Assembly: GCA_032207245.1 (NCBI GenBank)
Contig: CM063502.1
Location: forward strand, 139,306,673-139,370,672
Origin: Pardosa pseudoannulata
Lineage: Eukaryota; Arthropoda; Arachnida; Araneae; Lycosidae
Length of the DNA: 64,000 bases
Reading direction: 5' to 3'
The notes below the pieces were generated by a model. It was not told the DNA's origin. It did no database searches and saw only the letters and a list, made by a program, of their open reading frames with translations. The position numbers and the translations under genes are program-made. Shown here in pieces: positions 55,532 to 64,000 of the stretch (positions are counted from its first letter, which is position 1; every line of letters begins with the position of its first letter).

Positions 55532-56565
55532 ATATCAAATTACATTATCTTTTTTAAAATAATTCTGATTTTTGAATTTAATTTTGATAAATAATGTACT
55601 TAGAAATTTACAGATATAGCTTAAATATGTAAATATATAATAATTCTGTTGATGTTTCCACAGCTGAAAAATGTAATGATCTTATCAATAGGGAGACTTT
55701 TAATTAAATTTTGCATTGTCAATACATTTATGAAATTGCGTAGGAGTAAGATAGAGATTTATGCTGTTTCTTAATAACCAAAAAAGTATTTTATCTGTAC
55801 AAAGCAAATATCATGGCTATACAATTGACAATAAGAATTAAATATGCATTATATTTTCTTTAAGAATATGCTTTTTTAAAAGTTCGTATACTAAAAAAAT
55901 GTAAATCAAAGCTAAAGAAATAAGTTTAAAACTATTTATATTTTTTCCTCATCTTTGTAAAAAAAAAAAATTAAGCTACTACACCAAACCTTTTATTTTT
56001 TATTAAAAAAAACCTTTTTAAATCTTATTCCGAGGCAATATGTAAAAACAAAAATGTTCTCAAAGAAAGAATGACATGGGAAACATTCTAAAGGTATGGT
56101 TGATAGAATTATTATTTTTTTTCTCATGAAAGTGTATCAGAATTTAATTTAATGTCATCACTCTATATTAGTTTTTATTGCTTTTGCTGCAGTTTGGAGG
56201 TTTTATGTTCAAACAATGAAAGAAAAGAACGGAACCTGCACCTGCTAAACGTTTCTTTTATCAATTTTTTAACTGGGTAAAAAAGATAAAATAACATCGT
56301 TTTAGATAAAAGAGTTTTAATTCTCAACATGGGGATTCAAGCTTAAAGTTAAATAATTTTTTTAGCTTGAAATCCCCTACTTGAGTCTGTATTATTAGCT
56401 TAGAGATTTGTTGATCAACGTATCTAAAACAGAAATTCATATAGAAATATAAATAATTGCTTATTTTCTCTTATATAAATATATAAAAGATAAAAAAGCA
56501 GCATTTTTTTCGCTTTTGTTTAAATTCTTTAGTGCACAAAACAAGCCACAAGTCAAAATAACCAA
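55532..56565. other. AT-rich intergenic sequence
   Basis: No gene or named repeat recognised. Confidence 0.4.
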
Positions 56566-56578
56566 GAGAATAATTTTG

Positions 56579-56693
56579 GTTTGGTTTGGTTTGGAGTGCT
56601 ACGGTCTACATTTTGCAACACGAGGGCTATTGAGACCAGGACCTACAGCTTAAAGCCGATTTCGAACGGCCACGAACATCCATGCCACAGTGG
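56579..56693 (-). repeat. SINE truncated at its 5' end, with target-site duplication
   Basis: Minus orientation, from the tail 'tttggtttggtttgg' to 'ccatgccacagtgg', where the copy stops exactly at the B box. It is flanked by the perfect 13-bp duplication GAGAATAATTTTG (56566-56578 and 56694-56706). The promoter is gone, so this copy arose by incomplete reverse transcription and cannot be transcribed from its own sequence. Confidence 0.9.
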
Positions 56694-56706
56694 GAGAATA
56701 ATTTTG

Positions 56707-57179
56707 ATGTGCAAACAATTAAAAACTTTCGTGTAGCATTTAATCGTTTCTAACACCCATTTATACACTGATATGTAATTTAATTTGCTAAACCTAAATA
56801 TTATAAACAGATATTGTATTGGTAACCTTCTTTATTAAACACTTGAACTTAAAGAACTTTTATTTAGTCTCTAGAATATTCATATATTATTTCCATTCGG
56901 TCTTTATTGTAAGTGCGTATATTATAAATAGGTGATATGCATTTTCTTTCTTTTTTGCACAATTGTATTAAAAAACTGTTATTTATTTACAAGAATAGTC
57001 ATATTAATTTCTGTTCCATTCTCTATTATATTCGTGTATAACAGACTAAAGCTGAATTCATCAAATAATAAATTTATATTTCCTAAATAATTTTTAAGAA
57101 AACTAAATAGTAAATAAAAGCGGTTGCATGTAAATTAAGCTTTATATAGTATAAAAATAAAGTAAAAATATTACCTGAA

Positions 57180-57182
<3 letters not shown>
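56707..57182. other. AT-rich intergenic sequence
   Basis: Nothing recognised between the truncated SINE and the (TA)n tract. Confidence 0.4.

Positions 57183-57238
<56 letters not shown>
57183..57238. repeat. (TA)n microsatellite
   Basis: A pure TA run between AT-rich flanks. Confidence 0.95.
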
Positions 57239-57241
<3 letters not shown>

Positions 57242-57915
57242 ACCATATCTAAGATAATTTTACTGACTTGTTTAGTATATATCTTCTTTGGCTTACCTTC
57301 ATAAATTATGTTTTATATTTTAATCTTAATCATATTTATCTAAAACTTTCCGATACTTTATGAAGTAGATTATTACTAGGATAGAAATAAAAATATAACA
57401 CATTTTTCCAAGATAATAAAATAAATTAAAATGTTTATACTTATCATTTTCACGTATAAAAGCGAAATCTATGCGGACTAAATTGTTTTCTAAGAGAGTT
57501 GCAAAAGAAAATATATTAAAAATATTTTTCAAGTTAAAATTTCATTTAATAAAAGCATCTTAACTTGCAATTTTTAACTCAGTCATGTCTTGAAATAAAT
57601 TTTTGAGTTTATAAGATGCTAAGCATCTTTCACATTTCATATATTATATAAGAAGACATTTAAAAGAAACGTTAGGTTATGATCATGAAAATGTACTTGA
57701 TATGTCTTACCTTTTTTCTTTCCTTCGTGAATAATAAATGGTCTTCTACCTGCAGAAAAATCTATGAAAAAATGAAAACAAAATAAAAATGCCTCATGAA
57801 CCTTAAAACCCCTTTGTACAATATTTAAAAGACTGCCTATTACAAATTTTGAAACTATTTTATTTTCAGTGCTTTATTATAAAAACTAGAATGCGTGTAG
57901 GAACAAACTAACTGT
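57239..57915. other. AT-rich sequence, possible 3' flank of the LRR gene
   Basis: Nothing coding recognised. As the LRR gene is transcribed leftward, this stretch could hold its 3' untranslated region. Confidence 0.35.
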
Positions 57916-57921
57916 TTTATT
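57916..57921 (-). terminator. Candidate polyadenylation signal of the LRR gene
   Basis: AATAAA on the minus strand, about 80 bases past the stop codon at 58000. The hexamer is common by chance in DNA this AT-rich, and others lie further on (for example near 57860). Confidence 0.3.
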
Positions 57922-57999
57922 TTAACGAAATTGACAAGCTATATTTGTGACTCATTTTGAGAATTTGCAGATAAAAAATGCAGAATTGTTCAGTTTTTT

Positions 58000-59169
58000 T
58001 TAGACTTCCATCGTAGCCCTACGATCGAGTGATACATAATGGAATTTGCTGCGAATGGGGTAAATTACTCTTCGCCACGATGCTCCCACAGAGTCTCTGT
58101 TTCTGTAAATCAGAATAATCACAGCCAGTGAAATAATTGCAAGTCCAATAGTCAATATGATCAACGAAGGTGAATAATGGTAATGAAACTTTTTTAGCAT
58201 AGGAACACACTGTAAATCATCCAGTTGCACTGAAGTGACAGGTTTACCTTTAATTGGGGGAAATCCATCCAAACAATAATACCTTTCTCTATTCAAAAGA
58301 TGGATAGGAGTTGTTAACATCCATATATGAGTTTTAACCATATTACAGTCACATCGAAATGGATTGGCAGTTAAATTAATCGTCAAGTGGTTATTATCAA
58401 CACTTTCTAAATACTTTAAGTTTGAATCATTAAAATAGGGTATTGAATTGCTTCCGGCGTCTATCAGTTTTAAATTTTTCAGACATGTCAAGTTCAAGCA
58501 AAGATCCTTTAAATGATTATTTCCTAAATACAATTCCTCCAAAGCTGGAAGGGAACAAAATATTTCATGATGTAACCCAGAAATTTCGTTGTTTTCCATA
58601 TTTAGCACTTTTAATTGGTTCAAAGTGCTATTTTCAAATATTTCTTCCAAATTAGTCAAATATTCATCTGATTTGACTTTTTCAGTAAAAGCATTTCTCA
58701 GATGCAGTTCTTTAAGATGAACAAAATTGCTAAACATCCTTGGATGGTGGTCTTTAGCAACAATATACAAATCGTTATCGTTTAAAATTAGTTTAGTTAC
58801 ATTCGCTACATTATGAAATGTCTTACCTTTTATTGTCTGAATATGGTTGTTTGATAAATCTATCGTATGCAGTTTCTCATACACTATGTCTTGACTAAAT
58901 ATATTTAGAGGAAGATCCTTGACTTCATTTCCAACGAAAATTAGAACTTCAGTTTCGGGCGGTAGTTTCCTCAGCATTATAGTATTATCGAATCCTGAAT
59001 TTGTACAGTTGGTAACATAAGTCAACCGTTTATCAGGTCCGTATGACACATAACCGCATTCACAAACATCTTCAAACTCTACTGGACACTGTGTTGATTC
59101 AATAATCGGCACATAACTGTGAAGAATAATAAAGCACAAGGCTATCAGCGAACCGACACTGTAATCCAT
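58000..59169 (-). CDS. LRR type I membrane protein, trophoblast glycoprotein-like
   Basis: A single uninterrupted frame of 389 residues. The ATG at 59169-59167 sits in a good context (AACAACATGG). An upstream TTG-led extension of nine residues is less likely because the signal peptide starts right at this ATG. Features: signal peptide 1-25; N cap with Cys28, 36, 38 and 55; leucine-rich repeats about 73-265 (for example L-H-T-I-D-L-S-N-N-H-I); C cap N-P-F-R-C-D-C at 269-275 with Cys299 and Cys321; transmembrane helix about 335-354; basic cytoplasmic tail 355-389 ending T-M-E-V, a possible class II PDZ ligand. N-glycosylation sequons include Asn54, 123, 180, 226 and 265. The layout and short tail, with no TIR or kinase domain, fit the TPBG/5T4-like group, which modulates Wnt signalling in vertebrates; that role here is inference. 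The name is less sure than the architecture. Confidence 0.88.
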   Translation of the reverse strand: MDYSVGSLIALCFIILHSYVPIIESTQCPVEFEDVCECGYVSYGPDKRLTYVTNCTNSGFDNTIMLRKLPPETEVLIFVGNEVKDLPLNIFSQDIVYEKLHTIDLSNNHIQTIKGKTFHNVANVTKLILNDNDLYIVAKDHHPRMFSNFVHLKELHLRNAFTEKVKSDEYLTNLEEIFENSTLNQLKVLNMENNEISGLHHEIFCSLPALEELYLGNNHLKDLCLNLTCLKNLKLIDAGSNSIPYFNDSNLKYLESVDNNHLTINLTANPFRCDCNMVKTHIWMLTTPIHLLNRERYYCLDGFPPIKGKPVTSVQLDDLQCVPMLKKFHYHYSPSLIILTIGLAIISLAVIILIYRNRDSVGASWRRVIYPIRSKFHYVSLDRRATMEV

Positions 59170-59284
59170 GTTGTTGCGGCGAGTTTTTATATCCAATCCG
59201 AAAAGATATTTTTCAGCTTCAGATAGTAAAGCAAAGTTTCATTTACATAGTGGAATATAAATGTATAACGCTGATGTAGAAACT

Positions 59285-59480
59285 TTAAATCATAACATCA
59301 CAAAATGGCCGAACTCAGCGGAGCTCAGGTTTCCAGGTGAGCTGAAATGTGACGACTGCGGTCGCGAATAGAACCGCTCTCACGATAAGAGGGGAACTCA
59401 GAGTGTATAACAACAAACCAGCCGGGAGAGGAAAACCTGTTTGGGACCCTCTGTTAGGCTGCTTTGTGGAACTAGTTATA
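59285..59480 (-). promoter_or_regulatory. Candidate promoter or 5' leader of the LRR gene
   Basis: This ~200-bp block, 120-310 bp upstream of the LRR gene's ATG, is clearly richer in G, C and CpG ('gactgcggtcgcgaatag', 'ccgggagagg') than its surroundings. Such a block upstream of the only intact gene is a plausible promoter or first-exon region. A splice-donor-like 'caggtgag' on the plus strand (59333-59340) is on the wrong strand for this gene. No definite initiator or TATA box could be fixed. Confidence 0.4.
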
Positions 59481-59530
59481 ACTTTATTTTGAATGATGGA
59501 AACGCCGCCTCTCAACAAAAAGGGACGGAC

Positions 59531-59841
59531 TCTCTTTTCTTAAAAAAAGTTTTTTTGCCCATATTTTTCTTTGTTTTGTTTTTCTTTCCTGTCTTTTTTA
59601 ATCAGATTCACTGCAGCTCCTTTTTGTGTTAGACCTAAAGGAATAGAAGCAGTAAAGAAAATAAATAGGTATTGTAAGTTCTAAAAATAAAGAAATAGGG
59701 TGTTCCAGCAATTCATTTCTGAGATTAATAAATCCTCTACTCCGAAAAAAAATATCGCGATGCAAAGAATCATTTATTTCTAAAAAGACACGACACCCTT
59801 ATGCTTTTTCACAAATAAACTGAACCGTTTAGACACATTAA
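59531..59841 (+). repeat. Tandem trio, unit 1
   Basis: From 'actctcttttcttaaaa' to 'gtttagacacattaa'. Shared blocks are 'aatcagattcactgcagc', 'gacctaaaggaatagaagc', 'agggtgttccagcaattc' and 'cgacacccttatgcttttt'. The unit ends exactly at the TTAA where the MITE fragment begins. Confidence 0.85.
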
Positions 59842-59939
59842 CCCTTAATTTGGCTAAGTCTGGCCGCTACACCGGACATGTATATTTAAAACTACTATAT
59901 AACATAACTGTCAGTGTTCGCTACAGCGAACATTAATAC
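59842..59939 (+). mobile_element. piggyBac-type MITE, left-end fragment
   Basis: After TTAA (59838-59841) comes 'cccttaatttggctaagtc', then the palindromes 'ccgctacaccgg' and 'gttcgctacagcgaac' about 50 bp apart. It matches the left 90 bp of the MITE at 43377 closely. The right portion is missing: the sequence passes directly into unit 2 at 'actctcttttctta'. Confidence 0.75.
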
Positions 59940-60241
59940 TCTCTTTTCTTAAAAAAAAGTTTTTTTGCCCATATTTTTCTTTTTTTTTCCCCCTGTCTTT
60001 TTTAATCAGATTCACTGTAGCTTCGTTTTGTGTTAGACCTAAAGGAATAGAAGCAGTAAAGAAAAGAAATAGCTATTGTAAGTTCTGAAGATAAAGAAAT
60101 AGGGTGCTCCAGCAATTCATTTCTGAGATTAATAAATCCTCTACTCTGAAAAAAAAATCGCGATGAAAAAAATAATTCATTTCTAAGAAGACACGACACC
60201 CTTATGCTTTTTCCCAAATAAACTAAAACGTTTAGACACAT
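59940..60241 (+). repeat. Tandem trio, unit 2
   Basis: Very similar to unit 1 through 'gtttagacacatta', then continues 'agttcaaaatcctagg' without a MITE, giving the empty version of the TTAA site. The 82-codon minus frame at 60002-60250 is incidental. Confidence 0.85.
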
Positions 60242-60312
60242 TAAGTTCAAAATCCTAGGTTTTAATTAAAATATTAAAAATGATCCCGTAATGATGAAAA
60301 AAAGCAGAAGAT

Positions 60313-60520
60313 GCAGTAAAGAAAAGAAATAGGTATAGTAGGTCCTAAAGATAAAGATATAGGGTGCTCCAGCAATTAATTTCGTAGATTAATAAATTCT
60401 CTATTCTAAAAAAAAAAATCTAATGCAAAGAAGCATTTATTTCTAAGAAAACACGACACCCTTATGCTTTTTCCCAAATCAGCTGAAAAGTTTAGACACA
60501 TTAAAATCAAAAACTTAGGA
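60313..60520 (+). repeat. Tandem trio, partial unit 3
   Basis: Begins within the unit at 'gcagtaaagaaaagaaat' and shares 'agggtgctccagcaatta', 'cgacacccttatgcttttt' and 'agacacattaaaatcaaaa'. The linker 'attaaaatattaaaaatgat' follows both unit 2 and unit 3. Confidence 0.8.
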
Positions 60521-61109
60521 CTAATGTTTTAATTAAAATATTAAAAATGATCCCTTAGTGATGAAAAAATAAACAATAAAGTGCATAAGACGTGAAGAAG
60601 AGAAAAAAGTATTAACTAATATCCAAGGGTATATTTATCTTGAGAAAATATTTGAAGGGCTGCTTGAGTGATGTTATAAACGGGTGATGTTGTGCTACGA
60701 GGGAGACGCTTTGGGAAAAAGGTATTTAAGCGACCAAAATTCGAGGGGGATATGGTTAGTCAGTGGCATATGGTATGTTTCAGCCGCTTGGGATAGGTAC
60801 CGAATTTGCACCTCGTGACAGGTTTCAAATTTATCACTCTCCCCTTAGAAATACATTATAAATGGTAATTTTAGGAACGAGAAAAATATTAAGCTATTGA
60901 TTTTTCCTTGAAAATTAAAAGTTTTTACAAAGCAAAAAAGAAAATTTAACTGAGAATCCTGTTTTAGATCTTAGTATTAATAATTATTTATTAAAAACTG
61001 TATTATTAAGAAAATTTAATGGTAATAGAAAAATGCCAAAAAATATTATTAAAAATCTTTTGATAATAAATACTATTAAAAATCTTATAATATGCTATTA
61101 AAAATACTA
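60521..61109. other. Intergenic sequence
   Basis: A less AT-rich stretch at 60655-60845 stands out, but no gene or family could be recognised in it. The rest is AT-rich. Confidence 0.35.
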
Positions 61110-61270
61110 TTGTATACTATAATATACTATAATGTACTGTAATATACTATTGATAAATATTATAATATACTATGGATACTATAATATACTACAATATTCT
61201 ATTGATAAATACTATAACATACCATTGGTACTATAATATACTATAATATACTATTGATAAATACTATTAA
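61110..61270 (+). repeat. Minisatellite of 'ctataatatacta' type
   Basis: Irregular repeats of 'actataatatactat' and 'tattgataaatacta', seen about three times as a ~55-60-bp higher-order unit. Confidence 0.85.
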
Positions 61271-61855
61271 AAATCTTTTTTGCAATATGATAAGATATAT
61301 TTTTGTTCACTGAAGAAAATAATTTTTTTCATCAATTTTCATAATAAATATATTTTAATATCTACTCAATATTAATTCAAAGGTAGGAATTTTTGTTGCA
61401 CCTGTAAAACCAATCCCCATAACTGGTCCCAGTGCCCGCTCCTCTACTTGGTACATTGGTAACTTAAATGATAAGTGAAAAAGACTTTAACGGTATGTTT
61501 TTGCGAAGTAATATTATAAACATTTTAAAATGACTTTTTTCCCTTTTTTTCAACTAATCATCGCTTTTATTATTTTATATATAGTTTTATATCATTTCCC
61601 CGATTTAACTGTATAATTGTTCTATCATTAAAACTATAACTAATTTTTACAAAATAAAAAGCCATGAAAATTATAAATTATTTTTAAAACAACCGCATAA
61701 CACTCTTTACGCATTACGTCAGAGATTTCGGCGGTCAGTAGACACGGATGCTCGAAAGATTAGTCACCGCTGTGCATTTCCTTAGCTTACGGCAAAAATT
61801 GCTTTGGGGAGTTGTACGTACTTTACTCGTGTTTCAGACAAGACGTGATAGAAAG
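61271..61855. other. Intergenic sequence
   Basis: Less AT-rich patches at 61395-61460 and 61700-61855 hold no recognisable gene. The second directly precedes element copy 3. Confidence 0.35.
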
Positions 61856-62776
61856 ACTAGCATATAGCCCGTCATATGACGGGGTCAGTAAAATTTTTAA
61901 TTTTCCAGAATTGTAAAGTACCCTATGAGGCAGTGAAAAAAGGGTTTGTTTTTTGGCTAAGAATTATCTGTTACACTCTCAATAATTTTTTATATCTTCA
62001 TACTTCTCTAGTCTCCCCATACTGTGAATGCAGTTTAGAATCCAGTTGAATTCATTTAGTCAAACCGTGTGGTTATGTATAAAAAACAAAAACACAAATC
62101 AAAAAACTTCTTAATTTTCAAAGATATATAACTTAAATGCTAGATATTTATTAGTCCGTGAAATAGACTCCTAGACTTTTATAAAAAAAGTTTGTTGTTA
62201 ATACCGGTGATAAAATTTTCATTCCAACGAAAAATAATCGGTGATTAAATTTAAAATTATCACATATGTACCTAATCTATTATTTAAGCTCAAATATAAA
62301 AGAAATTTTTTTACATAATATCTAAGTTCAGTGATAAAACGTATGATAATAAGAATGACGATATTTAAATAATTTAAAATAAGAAATGGTTAACTGAGAT
62401 GGTTAAAGGAATGACGTCATAATGCTAGAAAAAATGTTATTTTTACATATTTATGTGATAAATATAATCGCCTGCTGTTAACCGGTTAATATATATCTTG
62501 AAATAATGGTAATAAACGCTCGGGAAGGGAAGAAGGGTTTTAGAACGTTTTAAAGAAGACAGTATTTTTCTCTGTGATATGAAGCACATTTATACCAATT
62601 TATTTTAGAAATGGATCGATAGTTTATGAGAGGATAAACTTTACTCGCTTTGAATTTTGCTAACATTAACTCATCAAGAATCCAATAGGGATGCCTCTAT
62701 CCATTCAAGATCCAACCGCTTCATAAATTCGAGGACAGACGGACAGATAACTTAGTCTGTTATTATATAGGGGATT
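61856..62776 (+). mobile_element. Uncharacterised element, copy 3 (with extra ~250 bp)
   Basis: Starts 'actagcatatagcccgtcat' and 'atgacggg', the best-preserved palindrome CCCGTCATATGACGGG. It ends 'cgaggacagacggacagata' and 'ttatataggggatt'. Relative to copies 1 and 2 it has about 250 extra bp (61971-62224) just after 'aagaattatctg'. Either that is an insertion, or copies 1 and 2 share a deletion and this is the fuller form. Confidence 0.75.
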
Positions 62777-63343
62777 GCTTAAACAATCTTAACATTGTGC
62801 GTTAACTTAATCCTTTTCATTTATGAAAAATGTATATGTTTTCAATATTCTAACTTCTATTGTTTTATAAGAGGAGACACAGTAGACGGAATAAAATAGA
62901 TATTCTATTCAATAATTTTTGATCAATGATCCAAGTTTTTTTTTTCAAATTTCTATTGAAAGATTAAAAAAAACTGTTCTATGAATGCATTTAATTAATT
63001 TAATTTCCCGATTATATTTATTATTTTTTTCTTATCAAGAAAAGTGTAAAATAAAAGAAAGATTAAATTCAAGATTTCAAACTGAAAAAATTGCTTTACT
63101 GTAGGCAAATTTTGTTTCCATTTGTCAAATATTGTTTAAGTAAGCCTAAATATATCGAGAACACATCCATACTATACACACGCACACACACACACACATA
63201 TTGTCTTATTTGTCTGTTTAAAAAATAGTATTTCTTTATTTCTTTGGCTGTTTTTATTTCTAAGATAATTATTTTTTTAATCTGCAAAACTAATTTTTGT
63301 ACAATTAGAGGAAATTAATTTTTTAATTTGAATAATTGAATTT
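62777..63343. other. AT-rich intergenic sequence with a short (CA)n
   Basis: A CA run at about 63174-63199 is the only feature. The 63-codon minus frame at 63096-63287 crosses it and is not supported. Confidence 0.4.
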
Positions 63344-63480
63344 ACAGTCGAGCCTCTATTTCACAAATCTCTATTTTGCATACCCTTCCTTGGAATTAAG
63401 AACATTTCTCGAATTTCACCGTAAAATGAAACCTCCAAATAGTAAAATGTATTCTCTATTTAACAATTTTTTTTCAATGA
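63344..63480 (+). mobile_element. Tigger/pogo-like left end (fragment)
   Basis: 'tacagtcgagcctctatttc' followed by 'acaaatctctattttgcata' has the TA-plus-CAGTCGA(G/A)CCTC start and the internal near-repetition typical of another pogo/Tigger group. The matching right end is not seen before the window ends, so it is either truncated or extends beyond 64000. Confidence 0.55.
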
Positions 63481-64000
63481 TCTAGTAAATTCCCTATCTC
63501 TTAAAATATTTCTGGATATTTTAAACTTATTATTATTTTATAAATACCAGTGGTCCGTAACTGGCTTTACAGGGTACCTAACTCACATAATAGTGCAAGT
63601 AGCAGTAAAATAGCTGTCAACTAGGAAGTGCATCTTTATCCATTTCACTGTCTACGTCCCTAAAAAAGCTTTAAATTTTTACCTTTCACCGTCAATGAAA
63701 TTGTGGTTAGTTTCTCTTTTTAATAATATTTTGTGTTTATCAATTTAAAATCTGTTTTATAAACTTTAAAAGTTGATTCTCAATTTAACAATTTTTTCAT
63801 ATCTTTTAGGGATTTAGCGACGTCTTTATATATATGTGGGCATGTGTATGTGTAACACAAAGAGTATGTTCTGCACTTTTGTGCATATTTAAATATTCGA
63901 TTAAAGTAATCCTAAGATATTATATATAGATATATATGTTAATGTTTCATCTGAAACTGGTCAATAAAACTATCCGGTTTTTAACTAGTTTTTCCTTTAG
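63481..64000. other. AT-rich sequence to window end
   Basis: Possibly the inside of the pogo-like element that begins at 63344, since 'ctatttaacaatttttt' and 'ctcaatttaacaatttttt' echo its end. No transposase coding was recognised. Confidence 0.3.

Overview
This is eukaryotic, strongly AT-rich, gene-poor DNA. It looks like an arthropod genome, most likely a chelicerate such as a spider. That assignment is inference: it rests on long (TA)n tracts, a Toll-type receptor relic of the protostome 'multiple cysteine cluster' layout, mariner, Tc1, Tigger/pogo and piggyBac-type transposons, and tRNA-derived SINEs. No bacterial-style operons, CRISPR arrays, rRNA genes or convincing functional tRNA genes were seen. 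No virus or toxin gene was recognised.

Only one protein gene looks intact. At 58000-59169 (minus strand) an uninterrupted 389-residue reading frame encodes a type I membrane protein: signal peptide, cysteine-rich N cap, leucine-rich repeats, cysteine-rich C cap, one transmembrane helix and a short tail. It resembles the trophoblast glycoprotein (5T4/TPBG)-like group. A CpG-richer stretch upstream (about 59285-59480) is its likely promoter or 5' leader. A second LRR locus at about 31330-34165 (plus) is a dead Toll receptor. It has several stops and frameshifts, and the segment between the transmembrane region and the second half of the TIR domain has been lost.

The rest is mobile and repeated DNA. 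From 1 to 10.5 kb there are SINE copies, a mariner scrap, a piggyBac end with the start of its transposase, and microsatellites. From 11.9 to 17.8 kb a ~1.7-kb tandem duplication runs into a ~333-bp tandem array that ends in a full copy of an uncharacterised element. From 19 to 24 kb there is a 234-bp piggyBac-type MITE and a tandem family whose third unit is split by a complete but decayed mariner. From 24 to 30.5 kb nothing is recognisable. From 31 to 36.5 kb come the Toll relic and a Tc1 transposon ending next to a ~257-bp (TA)n tract. From 42 to 48 kb there are long TA/CA tracts, a 225-bp TTAA-flanked MITE and a Tigger/pogo deletion derivative sitting inside a (TA)n tract. From 49 to 64 kb there are two more copies of the uncharacterised element, SINEs with target-site duplications, a ~1-kb tandem duplication, the LRR gene, and a three-unit tandem repeat carrying a piggyBac MITE fragment.

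The most unusual signals are structural. One is a tandem array whose unit joins host flank to transposon head at a shared CATATG. Another is a set of TTAA-flanked MITEs with paired short palindromes near their ends, one of which adjoins a piggyBac transposase start. A third is the presence of untouched copies of insertion sites beside the inserted ones, which lets several insertions be read without another genome.
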